64,000 nt of DNA from Marivita sp003149565. GTDB taxonomy: Bacteria > Pseudomonadota > Alphaproteobacteria > Rhodobacterales > Rhodobacteraceae. The DNA lies in the NCBI RefSeq assembly GCF_965216415.1, contig NZ_CBDCFU010000002.1. One strand, 5' to 3'. Each line of letters starts with the position of its first letter. Positions within the stretch are counted from its first letter, which is position 1. The notes beneath the pieces were generated by a model that had not been told where the DNA came from, made no database searches, and saw nothing but the letters and a program-made list of their open reading frames with translations. Below, in pieces: positions 17,015-25,208 of the stretch. The position numbers and the translations under genes are program-made.

Positions 17015-17643
17015 CCTCTGAACAGGCGGCACCAAGGTCGCTGACAGACCTTTTGGACACGCTGGACCCAGACAATCCGGCCACAGGGGTGGAGGAACGC
17101 AAGCACGACGCGCATGATGGATTGACCATTCAGGACATGCTTGACCGCGTCGGGGTCCGCTCTTTTGGGGCTGCCCTTCTGGTGCCCTCTCTGATCCTGG
17201 TATCCCCTCTGTCGATTATTCCGCTGATGCCCACAATTGGCGGTTTGGTGATCCTCACGATTTCCATTCAGGCCTTCTTTGGCCGCAGCCACCTCTGGTT
17301 GCCACGTTTTCTTGCATCGCGCCGGCTCACTGGGCCTCAATTGAAACGGGCAGTCACTTACCTGCGCAAGCCCGCCGCTTGGCTTGACCGAAAAAGCCGC
17401 CACCGGTTGCGCTTTCTCTCACGCCCACCGATGGACAGGATCGCTTTGCTAAGCGTGATGGTGGTTGCAGCCACCTGGCCGTTTCTCGAAATCCTGCCCA
17501 TGTTCACCTCGGTCAGCGCCGGAGGCATCGCATTGGTGGCGTTCGCGCTTATGGTGCGCGATGGGTTCGTTCTGATCGCCGGATATATTGTGCTCGGCTT
17601 TTCGCTGGCTGTTGTGGCAGCCCTGCTCATCGGAATTTTTTAG
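17011..17643 (+). CDS. ExoD-family exopolysaccharide synthesis protein
   Basis: A 210-residue inner-membrane protein of the ExoD family, named from Sinorhizobium where loss affects exopolysaccharide and alkaline tolerance. The hallmark segment GVRSFGAALLVPSLILVSPLSIIPLMP lies at about 48-74 (key residues G-FG-LL, P-S-IP). Four to five hydrophobic segments follow. It starts with GTG overlapping the preceding stop. Its own stop overlaps the stop of the convergent dxs gene by 3 bp, leaving no room for a separate terminator. Confidence 0.88.
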   Translation: MTSEQAAPRSLTDLLDTLDPDNPATGVEERKHDAHDGLTIQDMLDRVGVRSFGAALLVPSLILVSPLSIIPLMPTIGGLVILTISIQAFFGRSHLWLPRFLASRRLTGPQLKRAVTYLRKPAAWLDRKSRHRLRFLSRPPMDRIALLSVMVVAATWPFLEILPMFTSVSAGGIALVAFALMVRDGFVLIAGYIVLGFSLAVVAALLIGIF

Positions 17644-19565
17644 GCGCGTTTGCCAATCGACGCGACGCCCAACACATCCAGCACCTTCTTCTCGATCTGC
17701 ACCGCATTGAGCCCTGCCACGTCGTACATGGCCTGTGGGCTGGCTTGGTCGATAAAGATATCGGGCAAAAACATTGATCGGAACTTCAACCCGTGGTCGA
17801 ACACCTCTTCCTCGGCCAGCAGCTGCGCGACATGGCTGCCGAACCCTCCGACAGCGCCTTCCTCGATGGTGATCAGAGCCTCATGGTCTGCAGCCAATTG
17901 CAGGATCAGTTCGCGGTCCAAGGGCTTGGCAAAACGCGCGTCGGCCACGGTTGGGGTGATGCCTTTGGCTTCCAAGGCCTCACACGCCGTCAGAACCTCT
18001 CCCAGTCGGGTCCCAAAGGACAGGATCGCGACGCGCTTGCCCTCGCGGATCATCCTTCCTTTACCAATCGGTAAAATTTCGCCCCGTTCCGGTAGATCGA
18101 CGCCTTGCCCTTCTCCACGCGGATAGCGGAAGGCGATTGGCCCGTCATTATGAGCCACCGCCGTTGCCACCATGTGCTTCAATTCCGCCTCATCTGCGGC
18201 GGCCATGACAACAAAGCCCGGCAAGTTGGCGAGATAGGCGATGTCATAACTGCCCGCATGAGTCGCCCCGTCCGCACCCACCAGCCCGGCGCGATCAATC
18301 GCAAAGCGCACGGGCAACCGTTGAATGGCAACATCATGCACGACCTGATCGTATCCGCGCTGCAGAAAGGTCGAATACATCGCACAGAACGGCTTGAGCC
18401 CACCCGCAGCAAGACCGGCACAGAACGTCACGCCGTGCTGTTCAGCAATCCCGACATCAAAGCTGCGAGAGGGATACCGCTCCGCAAAAAGATCAAGACC
18501 CGTCCCATCCGGCATCGCAGCGGTCACTGCGCAAACCAATGGGTCATTTGCTGCTGCCTGACACAGCGCATCTGAAAACACCTTTGTATAGCTCGGTGCA
18601 TTCGACGCCGCCTTCTTTTGCTCGCCGGTGAGGACATCGAACTTGGCGCGTGCATGCCCACGGTCCGCTGATTGCTCTGCCGGAGCATAGCCTTTGCCCT
18701 TCTGCGTCACTGCATGGATCAGGATTGGCCCATCGGCCCGATCTTTGACCGTGCGCAGCACCGGCAAAAGCTGCTCCATGTCGTGGCCATCAATCGGCCC
18801 GATATAAGAGAACCCAAGCGCCTCAAAGAGCGTCCCGCCTACGGCCATGCCCTTCAGCAAATCCTTCGCCCGTTTCGCTCCCTCGCGGAACGGCTCTGGC
18901 AGGAAGCTGACCGCTCCCTTGGCCGCAAGACGCAAATCCTGAAACGGTGCGCCCGCATACAGCTGCGATAAATACGAGGATAACGCCCCTACCGGCGGGG
19001 CAATGCTCATATCATTGTCATTGAGGATAACAATCAGCCGCTTCTTCAAATGGCCTGCGTTGTTCATCGCCTCATAGGCCATACCGGCCGTCATCGCGCC
19101 GTCTCCGATCACGGCAATCGCGTCACCATGCCCTGTGTCGCAATTGCCGCCAAGATCGCGCGCCACGGCAAATCCCAACGCGGCAGAAATCGACGTCGAG
19201 CTATGAGCCGCGCCAAACGGATCATACGGAGATTCTGACCGTTTGGTAAAACCTGACAGACCGTTTTCCTGCCGCAGGGTCGTCATCTGCTCACGCCGAC
19301 CCGTGAGGATCTTGTGCGGATAACACTGATGCGACACGTCCCAGATGATCTTGTCGCGCGGCGTATCGAACACCGCATGCAAGGCCACGGTCAGTTCGAC
19401 AACGCCCAATCCAGCCCCCAGATGCCCACCGGTCTTGGACACCGCAGAAATCGTGTCCCGGCGCAATTCATCTGCCAACTGCTCAAGCTGCGCGTCAGAC
19501 AGCCTCTTCAGGTCTGCCGGTGACGTAACGGTATCCAAGAGCGGGGTTTCTGTGGAAAAGGACAT
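17640..19565 (-). CDS. dxs: 1-deoxy-D-xylulose-5-phosphate synthase
   Basis: Condenses pyruvate and glyceraldehyde 3-phosphate to DXP, the first step of the MEP isoprenoid pathway. The protein has 641 residues, the usual length. The thiamine diphosphate motif GDGAMTAGMAYEAMNNAG (about 152-169) ends in NDNDMS; the pyrimidine-domain glutamate is in DVGIAEQHGVTFCAGLA (about 369-385); the C-terminal transketolase domain (about 500-630) is intact. It is the last gene of the HDAC-like/xseB/ispA/dxs operon, 21 bp after ispA, an order typical of Rhodobacterales. Confidence 0.98.
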   Translation of the reverse strand: MSFSTETPLLDTVTSPADLKRLSDAQLEQLADELRRDTISAVSKTGGHLGAGLGVVELTVALHAVFDTPRDKIIWDVSHQCYPHKILTGRREQMTTLRQENGLSGFTKRSESPYDPFGAAHSSTSISAALGFAVARDLGGNCDTGHGDAIAVIGDGAMTAGMAYEAMNNAGHLKKRLIVILNDNDMSIAPPVGALSSYLSQLYAGAPFQDLRLAAKGAVSFLPEPFREGAKRAKDLLKGMAVGGTLFEALGFSYIGPIDGHDMEQLLPVLRTVKDRADGPILIHAVTQKGKGYAPAEQSADRGHARAKFDVLTGEQKKAASNAPSYTKVFSDALCQAAANDPLVCAVTAAMPDGTGLDLFAERYPSRSFDVGIAEQHGVTFCAGLAAGGLKPFCAMYSTFLQRGYDQVVHDVAIQRLPVRFAIDRAGLVGADGATHAGSYDIAYLANLPGFVVMAAADEAELKHMVATAVAHNDGPIAFRYPRGEGQGVDLPERGEILPIGKGRMIREGKRVAILSFGTRLGEVLTACEALEAKGITPTVADARFAKPLDRELILQLAADHEALITIEEGAVGGFGSHVAQLLAEEEVFDHGLKFRSMFLPDIFIDQASPQAMYDVAGLNAVQIEKKVLDVLGVASIGKRA

Positions 19566-19586
19566 CGGCCGCGCCTCCCGGTCGCA

Positions 19587-20456
19587 TCAGGTGTCGCGCG
19601 AGATAACGAAGCGCGCCGCGTGATTCAAGGTTTGCGCCCGGTCTCCGTAGGGCGACAAAGCCTCACAGGCCGCCTCGACCAATTCCGCCGCACGCCGCTT
19701 GGCCCCCTCGAGCCCCAGAAGAGACACAAAGGTCGCCTTGCCGCGATCCGCATCCTTGCCCACCGCCTTGCCAACGGTCGTTTCATCGCCTTCCACGTCC
19801 AGAATGTCGTCCGCAATCTGGAACGCGAGACCCAGCGCAGTGGCGTAATCGGTCAGTGGCGTCAGGTCCGCCTGCGCCAGCCGCGCACCGGCCTCTGCAG
19901 ACCACACGATCAAAGCGCCGGTTTTGCCCGCCTGCAATTCGGTGATCTGGTCAAGCGTCAACGGCGCCTCGGCGCTTTCCGCCGCGATATCGAGCGCCTG
20001 CCCCAGAACCATGCCGTCGCGGCCCGACGCCCGGCCAAGACTCAATGCCAGGTCTGCCCTAACCTCGGCACTTGGGTGGCAGGCTGGATCCAGCGTCAGC
20101 TCAAACCCCAGGGTCTGGAGTGCATCTCCCACCAATACCGCAGTGCCATCATCCCATTTGCGGTGAACGGTCGGCAGCCCCCGGCGCAGATCGTCATCGT
20201 CCATGCAAGGCAGATCATCATGCACAAGGCTATAGGCATGGATCGCTTCAATCGCCGCTGCTGGCCAGATCGCCTGTGTCTCGGGAACACCATGCAACCG
20301 CGCACCTTCCATCACGAGAAATCCGCGCAGGCGTTTTCCCCCGGCCACCGCATAGCGCATGCCTTCGATTACTGGCAGGTTCGGCCCGGCCGACAGAACC
20401 GTCTCTAGATGCGCGCCGATTTTAGCGGCATCGCGGCGCAACGAGTCGGAAAACAT
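19587..20456 (-). CDS. ispA: Polyprenyl synthetase (farnesyl diphosphate synthase)
   Basis: A 289-residue trans-prenyltransferase that extends DMAPP/GPP with IPP, most likely to farnesyl diphosphate. Both aspartate-rich motifs are present: DDLPCMDDDDLRRG (first, about 80-93) and FQIADDILDVEGD (second, about 215-227). The length and the two-residue insertion in the first motif fit bacterial FPP synthases. It lies between xseB and dxs on the same strand. A GGPP product cannot be excluded by eye. Confidence 0.95.
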   Translation of the reverse strand: MFSDSLRRDAAKIGAHLETVLSAGPNLPVIEGMRYAVAGGKRLRGFLVMEGARLHGVPETQAIWPAAAIEAIHAYSLVHDDLPCMDDDDLRRGLPTVHRKWDDGTAVLVGDALQTLGFELTLDPACHPSAEVRADLALSLGRASGRDGMVLGQALDIAAESAEAPLTLDQITELQAGKTGALIVWSAEAGARLAQADLTPLTDYATALGLAFQIADDILDVEGDETTVGKAVGKDADRGKATFVSLLGLEGAKRRAAELVEAACEALSPYGDRAQTLNHAARFVISRDT

Positions 20457-20465
20457 TGGGCTGTC

Positions 20466-20708
20466 TTACTCAGGATCAAAGGGCGCCGTGCCCTTGGGCG
20501 TGCCATCCGCGTCCAAAGTGATCGCCGCAACCTTTTCCTGAGCCTCATTCAGCTTGGCTTCGCAGCGCTTCTTGAGCGCAGCGCCGCGTTCATAGAGCGC
20601 AATGGATTCCTCCAAAGCCACATCACCCCGTTCAAGCTGGCCAACGACCTTTTCAAGCTCGGCCATCGCGGCCTCAAAGCTCATGTCTTCCACAGGTGTC
20701 TGGCTCAT
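20466..20708 (-). CDS. xseB: Exodeoxyribonuclease VII small subunit
   Basis: An 80-residue helical protein with the XseB signature FEAAMAELEKVVGQLERGDVALEESIALYERG (about residues 12-43; key residues FE-A--ELE-IV--LE-G-L-LEES). With XseA it degrades single-stranded DNA. The start overlaps the stop of the histone-deacetylase-like gene (ATGA), and ispA follows after 9 bp. The large subunit is not in the window. Confidence 0.96.
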   Translation of the reverse strand: MSQTPVEDMSFEAAMAELEKVVGQLERGDVALEESIALYERGAALKKRCEAKLNEAQEKVAAITLDADGTPKGTAPFDPE

Positions 20709-21631
20709 GATGCGGCCTCCATCAGTTCTTCCACATGCGCACGTGCGCTTTCTGCGAGCGCAGACAAATCATAGCCACCTTCCAGAGTCGAGACGATCCG
20801 CCCCTCGCACAGGTCTGTCGCCAGCGCGCAGAGTTGCCGTGTCAGCCAGCGGTAATCCTCGGTAGACCATTGCAGCTCAGCCAAGGGGTCGTCTTGATGT
20901 GCGTCGAATCCGGCAGAGATGATGATCAGTTCGGGCTTGAAGTCACGCAGGCGCGGGAACACCTGCGCCTCATAGGCCGCGCGCATTTCAGACCCGCCCG
21001 AACGCGGCGCCAAAGGCACGTTCAGCACAGTGTCATGCGCCCCCTTTTCCGACGGATCACCACTGCCCGGCCAAAGCGGCATCTGCTGACTGGTGACGGT
21101 CAGGGCGCGCGCCTCGTTCCACAGAAGATCCTGCGTGCCATTGCCGTGATGCACATCAAAATCGACGACTGCAACACGGGACAGCCCATGCGCCTCAAGC
21201 GCATGCTTGGCCGCAATCGCGGCATTGCCGAACAGGCAGAATCCCATGGGTGTAGACGTTTCCGCGTGGTGTCCCGGCGGGCGGATGGCGCAGAACGCGT
21301 TGCCCACCTCGTCGCTCAAAACCATATCTACGGCCCGCACAACCGCCCCCGCCGCGCGAAAGGCGGCGTTTACGCTGCCAGGTGACATCCAAGTGTCAGC
21401 ATCAAGCTGGCGAAATCCATCGTCAGGCTGCGCTGCAACAATCGCATCGACATGCGATTGAGGATGCACATAGGCCAAATGCGCCGGCTCCACCAAGGGC
21501 GCCGTTTCGCGCCGCAGGTCCAGCCCCTGCAAAGCATGCAGCACATGCTCCAACCGCGCCACCCGTTCGGGATGTCCATCCGGTGTCACATGCTCCAGAC
21601 AATCCGCATGTGTGATCAAAGCTGTCGCCAT
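20705..21631 (-). CDS. Histone deacetylase / acetylpolyamine amidohydrolase family protein
   Basis: A 308-residue zinc-dependent amidohydrolase of the arginase/deacetylase fold. The active-site elements are RPPGHHAETSTPMGFC (His pair), VVDFDVHHGNGTQDL (Asp and His zinc ligands) and ISAGFDAHQDDPL (Asp zinc ligand). Bacterial members remove acetyl groups from polyamines, acetoin-like compounds or proteins; the substrate here is unknown. I chose the ATG at 21631 with GCAGGGGGTGCGCC upstream; the frame continues 15 codons further. It heads the xseB-ispA-dxs operon. Confidence 0.9.
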   Translation of the reverse strand: MATALITHADCLEHVTPDGHPERVARLEHVLHALQGLDLRRETAPLVEPAHLAYVHPQSHVDAIVAAQPDDGFRQLDADTWMSPGSVNAAFRAAGAVVRAVDMVLSDEVGNAFCAIRPPGHHAETSTPMGFCLFGNAAIAAKHALEAHGLSRVAVVDFDVHHGNGTQDLLWNEARALTVTSQQMPLWPGSGDPSEKGAHDTVLNVPLAPRSGGSEMRAAYEAQVFPRLRDFKPELIIISAGFDAHQDDPLAELQWSTEDYRWLTRQLCALATDLCEGRIVSTLEGGYDLSALAESARAHVEELMEAAS

Positions 21632-21681
21632 GGGCGCACCCCCTGCTTCTTCTTTTTTCAAATATGCAAAGACCAAACCCG

Positions 21682-22383
21682 TCAGTCGGGCGCAAGCATA
21701 TACCCGGCTCCGCGCACCGTTTGCAGGTAGCGCGGCTGTTTGGGATTGTCCTCAAGCTTGCGCCGCAAGCGGGTGATCTGCACGTCGACCGCCCGCTCCT
21801 GGCTCTGCCCCCGGTCGCGGCCCAGTTCCTCGACCAGCTGCGTGCGGCTGAGTGCAATTCCCGGTTTCGCAGCAAACACTTTCATCAACTGGATTTCGGT
21901 CGAGGTCAGTCGAACCAGATCATCCCCGCGCCACATCTCGCCCCGCTCGGTATCATAACGGATCGGTCCAAGGCTGAGATATTTCGGCGCGCTGTCCGCA
22001 GCCGTTTGTTCAGGCATCCTACGCAGGATCGCATTGATCCGCAGCAGCAGTTCCTTGGGCTCAAACGGTTTGGCCAGATAATCGTCGGCTCCCGCCTCTA
22101 GCCCGGCAATGCGGTCTTCGGTCTCTGCCCGAGCGGTCAAAAGGAGGATCGGCGTGCTCGAGCCTTCCCGGATGCCGCGCGTCAGACTGATGCCGTCTTC
22201 GCCGGGCATCATCACGTCGAGTACGATCAAATCGAAATCCAGCCCCGACAGGATGCGCCGCGCATGCGCCGCATCACGCGCCGCGCTGACAAGGAACCCG
22301 TTGCGGATCAGAAATTTCTGCAACAGCCCGCGAATGCGTTCGTCGTCATCGACAATCAGCAGATGGGCATCGGGGTCGGCCAT
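21682..22383 (-). CDS. petR: OmpR-family response regulator, PetR-like
   Basis: A 233-residue two-domain response regulator. The receiver domain (1-120) has the phosphoacceptor in LIVLDVMMPGEDG (about Asp57) with acidic pair DDDER at the N-terminus. The winged helix DNA-binding domain spans about 135-230 (RGEMWRGDDLVRLTSTEIQLM). It directly follows a MarR-type gene on the same strand with a 1-bp gap. This pair matches petP-petR of Rhodobacter capsulatus, where it affects cytochrome bc1 and growth. The symbol is assigned by that pairing. No histidine kinase is adjacent. Confidence 0.88.
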   Translation of the reverse strand: MADPDAHLLIVDDDERIRGLLQKFLIRNGFLVSAARDAAHARRILSGLDFDLIVLDVMMPGEDGISLTRGIREGSSTPILLLTARAETEDRIAGLEAGADDYLAKPFEPKELLLRINAILRRMPEQTAADSAPKYLSLGPIRYDTERGEMWRGDDLVRLTSTEIQLMKVFAAKPGIALSRTQLVEELGRDRGQSQERAVDVQITRLRRKLEDNPKQPRYLQTVRGAGYMLAPD

Positions 22384-22384
22384 G

Positions 22385-22894
22385 TCATCGCCCCTCCCGC
22401 AGCGCCAGATAAGCGCGCTTCATATCGTCATCCATCATCGCTTCCAGGACCGTCTTGAAACCAGCCACCGCCTCGGGCCCGGCTTTGCGATAGGCATCCC
22501 GCATCCGGGCGCGTTGCGCATCCGACAATTGCTGTTCCAGCGCTTCTCCGGCCTCGGTCAGGGTCAAATGCCGCTCTCTCTTGTCGCTGCGTCCCACATG
22601 ACTTGTGACAAGACCATCTTCGATCAAAGTGCGCAACACACGGTTCAGCGATTGCTTGGTGACCCCGAGAATCGCGAGCAAGTTGTTTACCGTCGTACCC
22701 GGCGCGCAATGGATGAAATGGATCGCACGATGATGCGCGCGTCCATAGGACAATCCTTCAAGAATGCGATCGGGATCGGCGGTGAAGCCGCGATAGGCAA
22801 AAAACATCGCCTCGATCCCCTGCCGCAGCTGTTCGTCCGTGAGATACAACAGCGCCTGCCCGCTCGACGTGTTCTGCGATTGTCCTTCCGCCAT
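22385..22894 (-). CDS. petP: MarR-family regulator, PetP-like
   Basis: A 169-residue MarR-type winged helix protein. The HTH lies at about 65-115 (LLAILGVTKQSLNRVLRTLIEDGLVTSHVGRSDKRERHLTLTEAG, cited by position; key motif TKQSLNRVL). Despite its partner being a response regulator, the protein has no kinase features. The family position and the adjacent petR support the PetP call. It is divergent from ilvE across about 160 bp. The start follows GGCAGGAC. Confidence 0.85.
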   Translation of the reverse strand: MAEGQSQNTSSGQALLYLTDEQLRQGIEAMFFAYRGFTADPDRILEGLSYGRAHHRAIHFIHCAPGTTVNNLLAILGVTKQSLNRVLRTLIEDGLVTSHVGRSDKRERHLTLTEAGEALEQQLSDAQRARMRDAYRKAGPEAVAGFKTVLEAMMDDDMKRAYLALREGR

Positions 22895-23055
22895 GTCCTG
22901 CCGTCCAATCCGTCTTTTTGCTGCTTCTGAAAATACGTCAGTCTTGTTGACATTCCAAGGATCAAATGGTAGCGAATCTCAGTTTTGACGCAATTTTATG
23001 TCCGGTTCGGACCTAATATGCGCAATTTATGCAAATCCGGGCGAGGAGATTTGAG

Positions 23056-23925
23056 ATGGCCGGAACCTATGACGACCGCGACGGCAAGATCTGGATGGAT
23101 GGGCAGTTGATCGACTGGCGCGATGCAAATGTCCACATCCTGACCCATGCAATGCACTACGCAAGCTCGGTCTTCGAGGGCGAGCGCGCTTATGGCGGCA
23201 AGATTTTCAAATCACGCGAGCACTCGGAACGGCTCAAGCGGTCGGCGGAAATGATTGACTTTGAAATTCCGTATACTGTGGATGAGATCGAGGCGGCCAA
23301 GAATGCGGTTCTCGAAGCCAACGGCCAGTCCGACGCCTATGTGCGTGCGGTGGCATGGCGTGGAGTGGGCGAAGACATGGGTGTCGCATCCGCGCGCAAC
23401 CCGGTCCGCATGGCCATCGCCAGCTGGGAATGGGGTGCCTACTATGGCGACGCCAAGATGAAGGGCGCAAAGCTCGACATCTCCAAATGGAAGCGCCCCT
23501 CCCCCGAAACCATCCCGAGCCACGCAAAAGCGGCCGGTCTCTACATGATCTGCACCATGTCGAAACATGCAGCCGAGGCCAAAGGCTGCTCGGACGCGAT
23601 GATGTTCGACTACCGCGGATACGTGGCCGAGGCGACGGGTGCCAACATCTTCTTCGTCAAGGACGGCGAAGTGCACACGCCAGACCCGGATTGCTTCCTC
23701 AACGGCATCACCCGCCAGACCGTGATCGGAATGCTCGAGGATCGTCAGATCAAGGTGCATGAGCGTCACATCATGCCGGAAGAACTCGAAGGGTTCGAAC
23801 AATGCTGGCTGACAGGCACAGCAGCTGAGGTAACCCCGGTTGGTCAGATCGGTGACTATAATTTCGAGGTGGGCTCGCTGACCCGCGATATCGCGGAAAG
23901 CTACGAAAAGCTCGTCCGCAGCTGA
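23056..23925 (+). CDS. ilvE: Branched-chain amino acid aminotransferase
   Basis: A 289-residue fold-type IV PLP enzyme that interconverts leucine, isoleucine and valine with their 2-oxo acids. The PLP lysine lies in SHAKAAGLY (about 155-163); FDYRGYVAEATGANIFFVKDG (about 193-213; key residues Y-AE--G-N-F) and the C-terminal GTAAEVTPVGQIGD match class IV aminotransferases. I chose the ATG at 23056 with GCGAGGAGATTTGAG upstream rather than the ATG nine codons earlier. A strong terminator follows. Confidence 0.95.
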   Translation: MAGTYDDRDGKIWMDGQLIDWRDANVHILTHAMHYASSVFEGERAYGGKIFKSREHSERLKRSAEMIDFEIPYTVDEIEAAKNAVLEANGQSDAYVRAVAWRGVGEDMGVASARNPVRMAIASWEWGAYYGDAKMKGAKLDISKWKRPSPETIPSHAKAAGLYMICTMSKHAAEAKGCSDAMMFDYRGYVAEATGANIFFVKDGEVHTPDPDCFLNGITRQTVIGMLEDRQIKVHERHIMPEELEGFEQCWLTGTAAEVTPVGQIGDYNFEVGSLTRDIAESYEKLVRS

Positions 23926-23943
23926 GCCTCCACCGCCTCAAAC

Positions 23944-23980
23944 AAAAAGGCCCTGCACATCGGTGCAGGGCCTTTTTTCT
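23944..23980 (+). terminator. Bidirectional rho-independent terminator
   Basis: A GGCCCTGCAC/GTGCAGGGCC stem with loop ATCG, extended by A-T pairs to 15 bp, followed by TTTTTTCTTT. The leading A-run makes it work on the minus strand too, so it can stop both ilvE and the convergent potC-like transcript. Confidence 0.92.
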
Positions 23981-24014
23981 TTGAGCGCAAATCCGCTTTG
24001 AAGCGGCGTCCCCT

Positions 24015-25205
24015 TTAACCTGGTGACATTCCCCGGAGCCGTTCAGACCGACGGCGCAGGATCTCGACCGATGTCAGCAAACAGATCGAGATTGCCACAA
24101 GGATCGTCGCAGCCGCGAGGATCGTCGGTGAGATCTGCTCACGCAGACCGGTAAACATTTGCCACGGCAGAGTCTGCAATTCAGCAGAACCGATGAACAG
24201 TACCACGACCACTTCATCAAACGACGTGATGAAGGCAAAGAGGCCCCCCGAAATCACACCCGGCAGGATCAGCGGCATCTGCACCTTGAAGAAGGTCGTC
24301 ACCGGGTTTGCTCCCATATTTGCTGCAGCCCGCGTCAGCGACCGGTCAAAGCCAACCAACGTCGCCGTAACCGTGATGATCACAAACGGAATGCCAAGCA
24401 CGGCATGCGCCAGAACGATGCCCCAATACGTGCCGACCAGGCCGATTTTGGAGTAGAAGAAGTACATGCCTGTTGCCGAGATGATCAGAGGCACGATCAT
24501 TGGCGAGATCAGGATTGCCATGATCGCCCGCTTGCCCGGCACGTGGCTCTGACTGAGGCCGATGGCCGCCAGCGTGCCAAGAGAAACCGAAATCAGCGTC
24601 GCCACAGGTGCGACCATCAACGAGTTTTTCACCGCGTTGGTCCATTCCGGATTGGTCAAGAAGTCCCGATAATGCTTGAGGCTGTATCCGGCAGGATCGA
24701 AGGACAGCATTTCCGGCGTGAAGGTAAAGAAGTCCTCAGCGTTGAACGACAGCGGCATCACCACGATGATCGGCGTGATCAGAAAGACAAAGATAGCTCC
24801 GCAGATCACCCGGAACGAGTAGTGCCACAGCACTTGACCCGGTGTCAGGTATGGCACGAGATGCGCGCGGTAACGCCCCATACCAACCCAGTAGATGAAC
24901 CAGCCGAAGAACCACCCGAACAGGCCGCCCATGATGAGGCCGGGGATGCCGTTGAACAGAAAACCCGCAACAACCCCAATAGCGATCATTGCCCAACGCA
25001 ATGACTTTTCCAGCCCTTCGCCGAGCATTTCCATCGCGACAAAAGCCAGCGCCGCCATCAGCGCAGCCCCGATTACGACGCCCAACAGGCCCGAGCCTTG
25101 CGCAGTGCCGAGGAACAACCCGGCGAACCCGCCAGCCGCGGCCAGCACCCCCGCCGTGAACCCGATGGGCTTTTTCTCGATTGGTGTGAGAATGGCTTCC
25201 GACAT
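24015..25205 (-). CDS. ABC transporter permease, PotC-like, with N-terminal membrane extension
   Basis: Inner-membrane permease of a spermidine/putrescine-type ABC importer, 396 residues against roughly 260-300 for ordinary PotC. The standard permease begins near residue 120 (LVPYLTPGQVLWHYSFRV) and has the cytoplasmic EAA-type loop RAAANMGANPVTTFFKVQMPLI (about 300-321). Before it lie four extra hydrophobic, glycine-rich segments (about 14-35, 36-58, 68-86, 88-110). It follows the PotB-like gene by 3 bp and is the last gene of the operon. The substrate is probably a polyamine or related cation but is not proven. Confidence 0.88.
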   Translation of the reverse strand: MSEAILTPIEKKPIGFTAGVLAAAGGFAGLFLGTAQGSGLLGVVIGAALMAALAFVAMEMLGEGLEKSLRWAMIAIGVVAGFLFNGIPGLIMGGLFGWFFGWFIYWVGMGRYRAHLVPYLTPGQVLWHYSFRVICGAIFVFLITPIIVVMPLSFNAEDFFTFTPEMLSFDPAGYSLKHYRDFLTNPEWTNAVKNSLMVAPVATLISVSLGTLAAIGLSQSHVPGKRAIMAILISPMIVPLIISATGMYFFYSKIGLVGTYWGIVLAHAVLGIPFVIITVTATLVGFDRSLTRAAANMGANPVTTFFKVQMPLILPGVISGGLFAFITSFDEVVVVLFIGSAELQTLPWQMFTGLREQISPTILAAATILVAISICLLTSVEILRRRSERLRGMSPG

Positions 25206-25208
25206 GGC

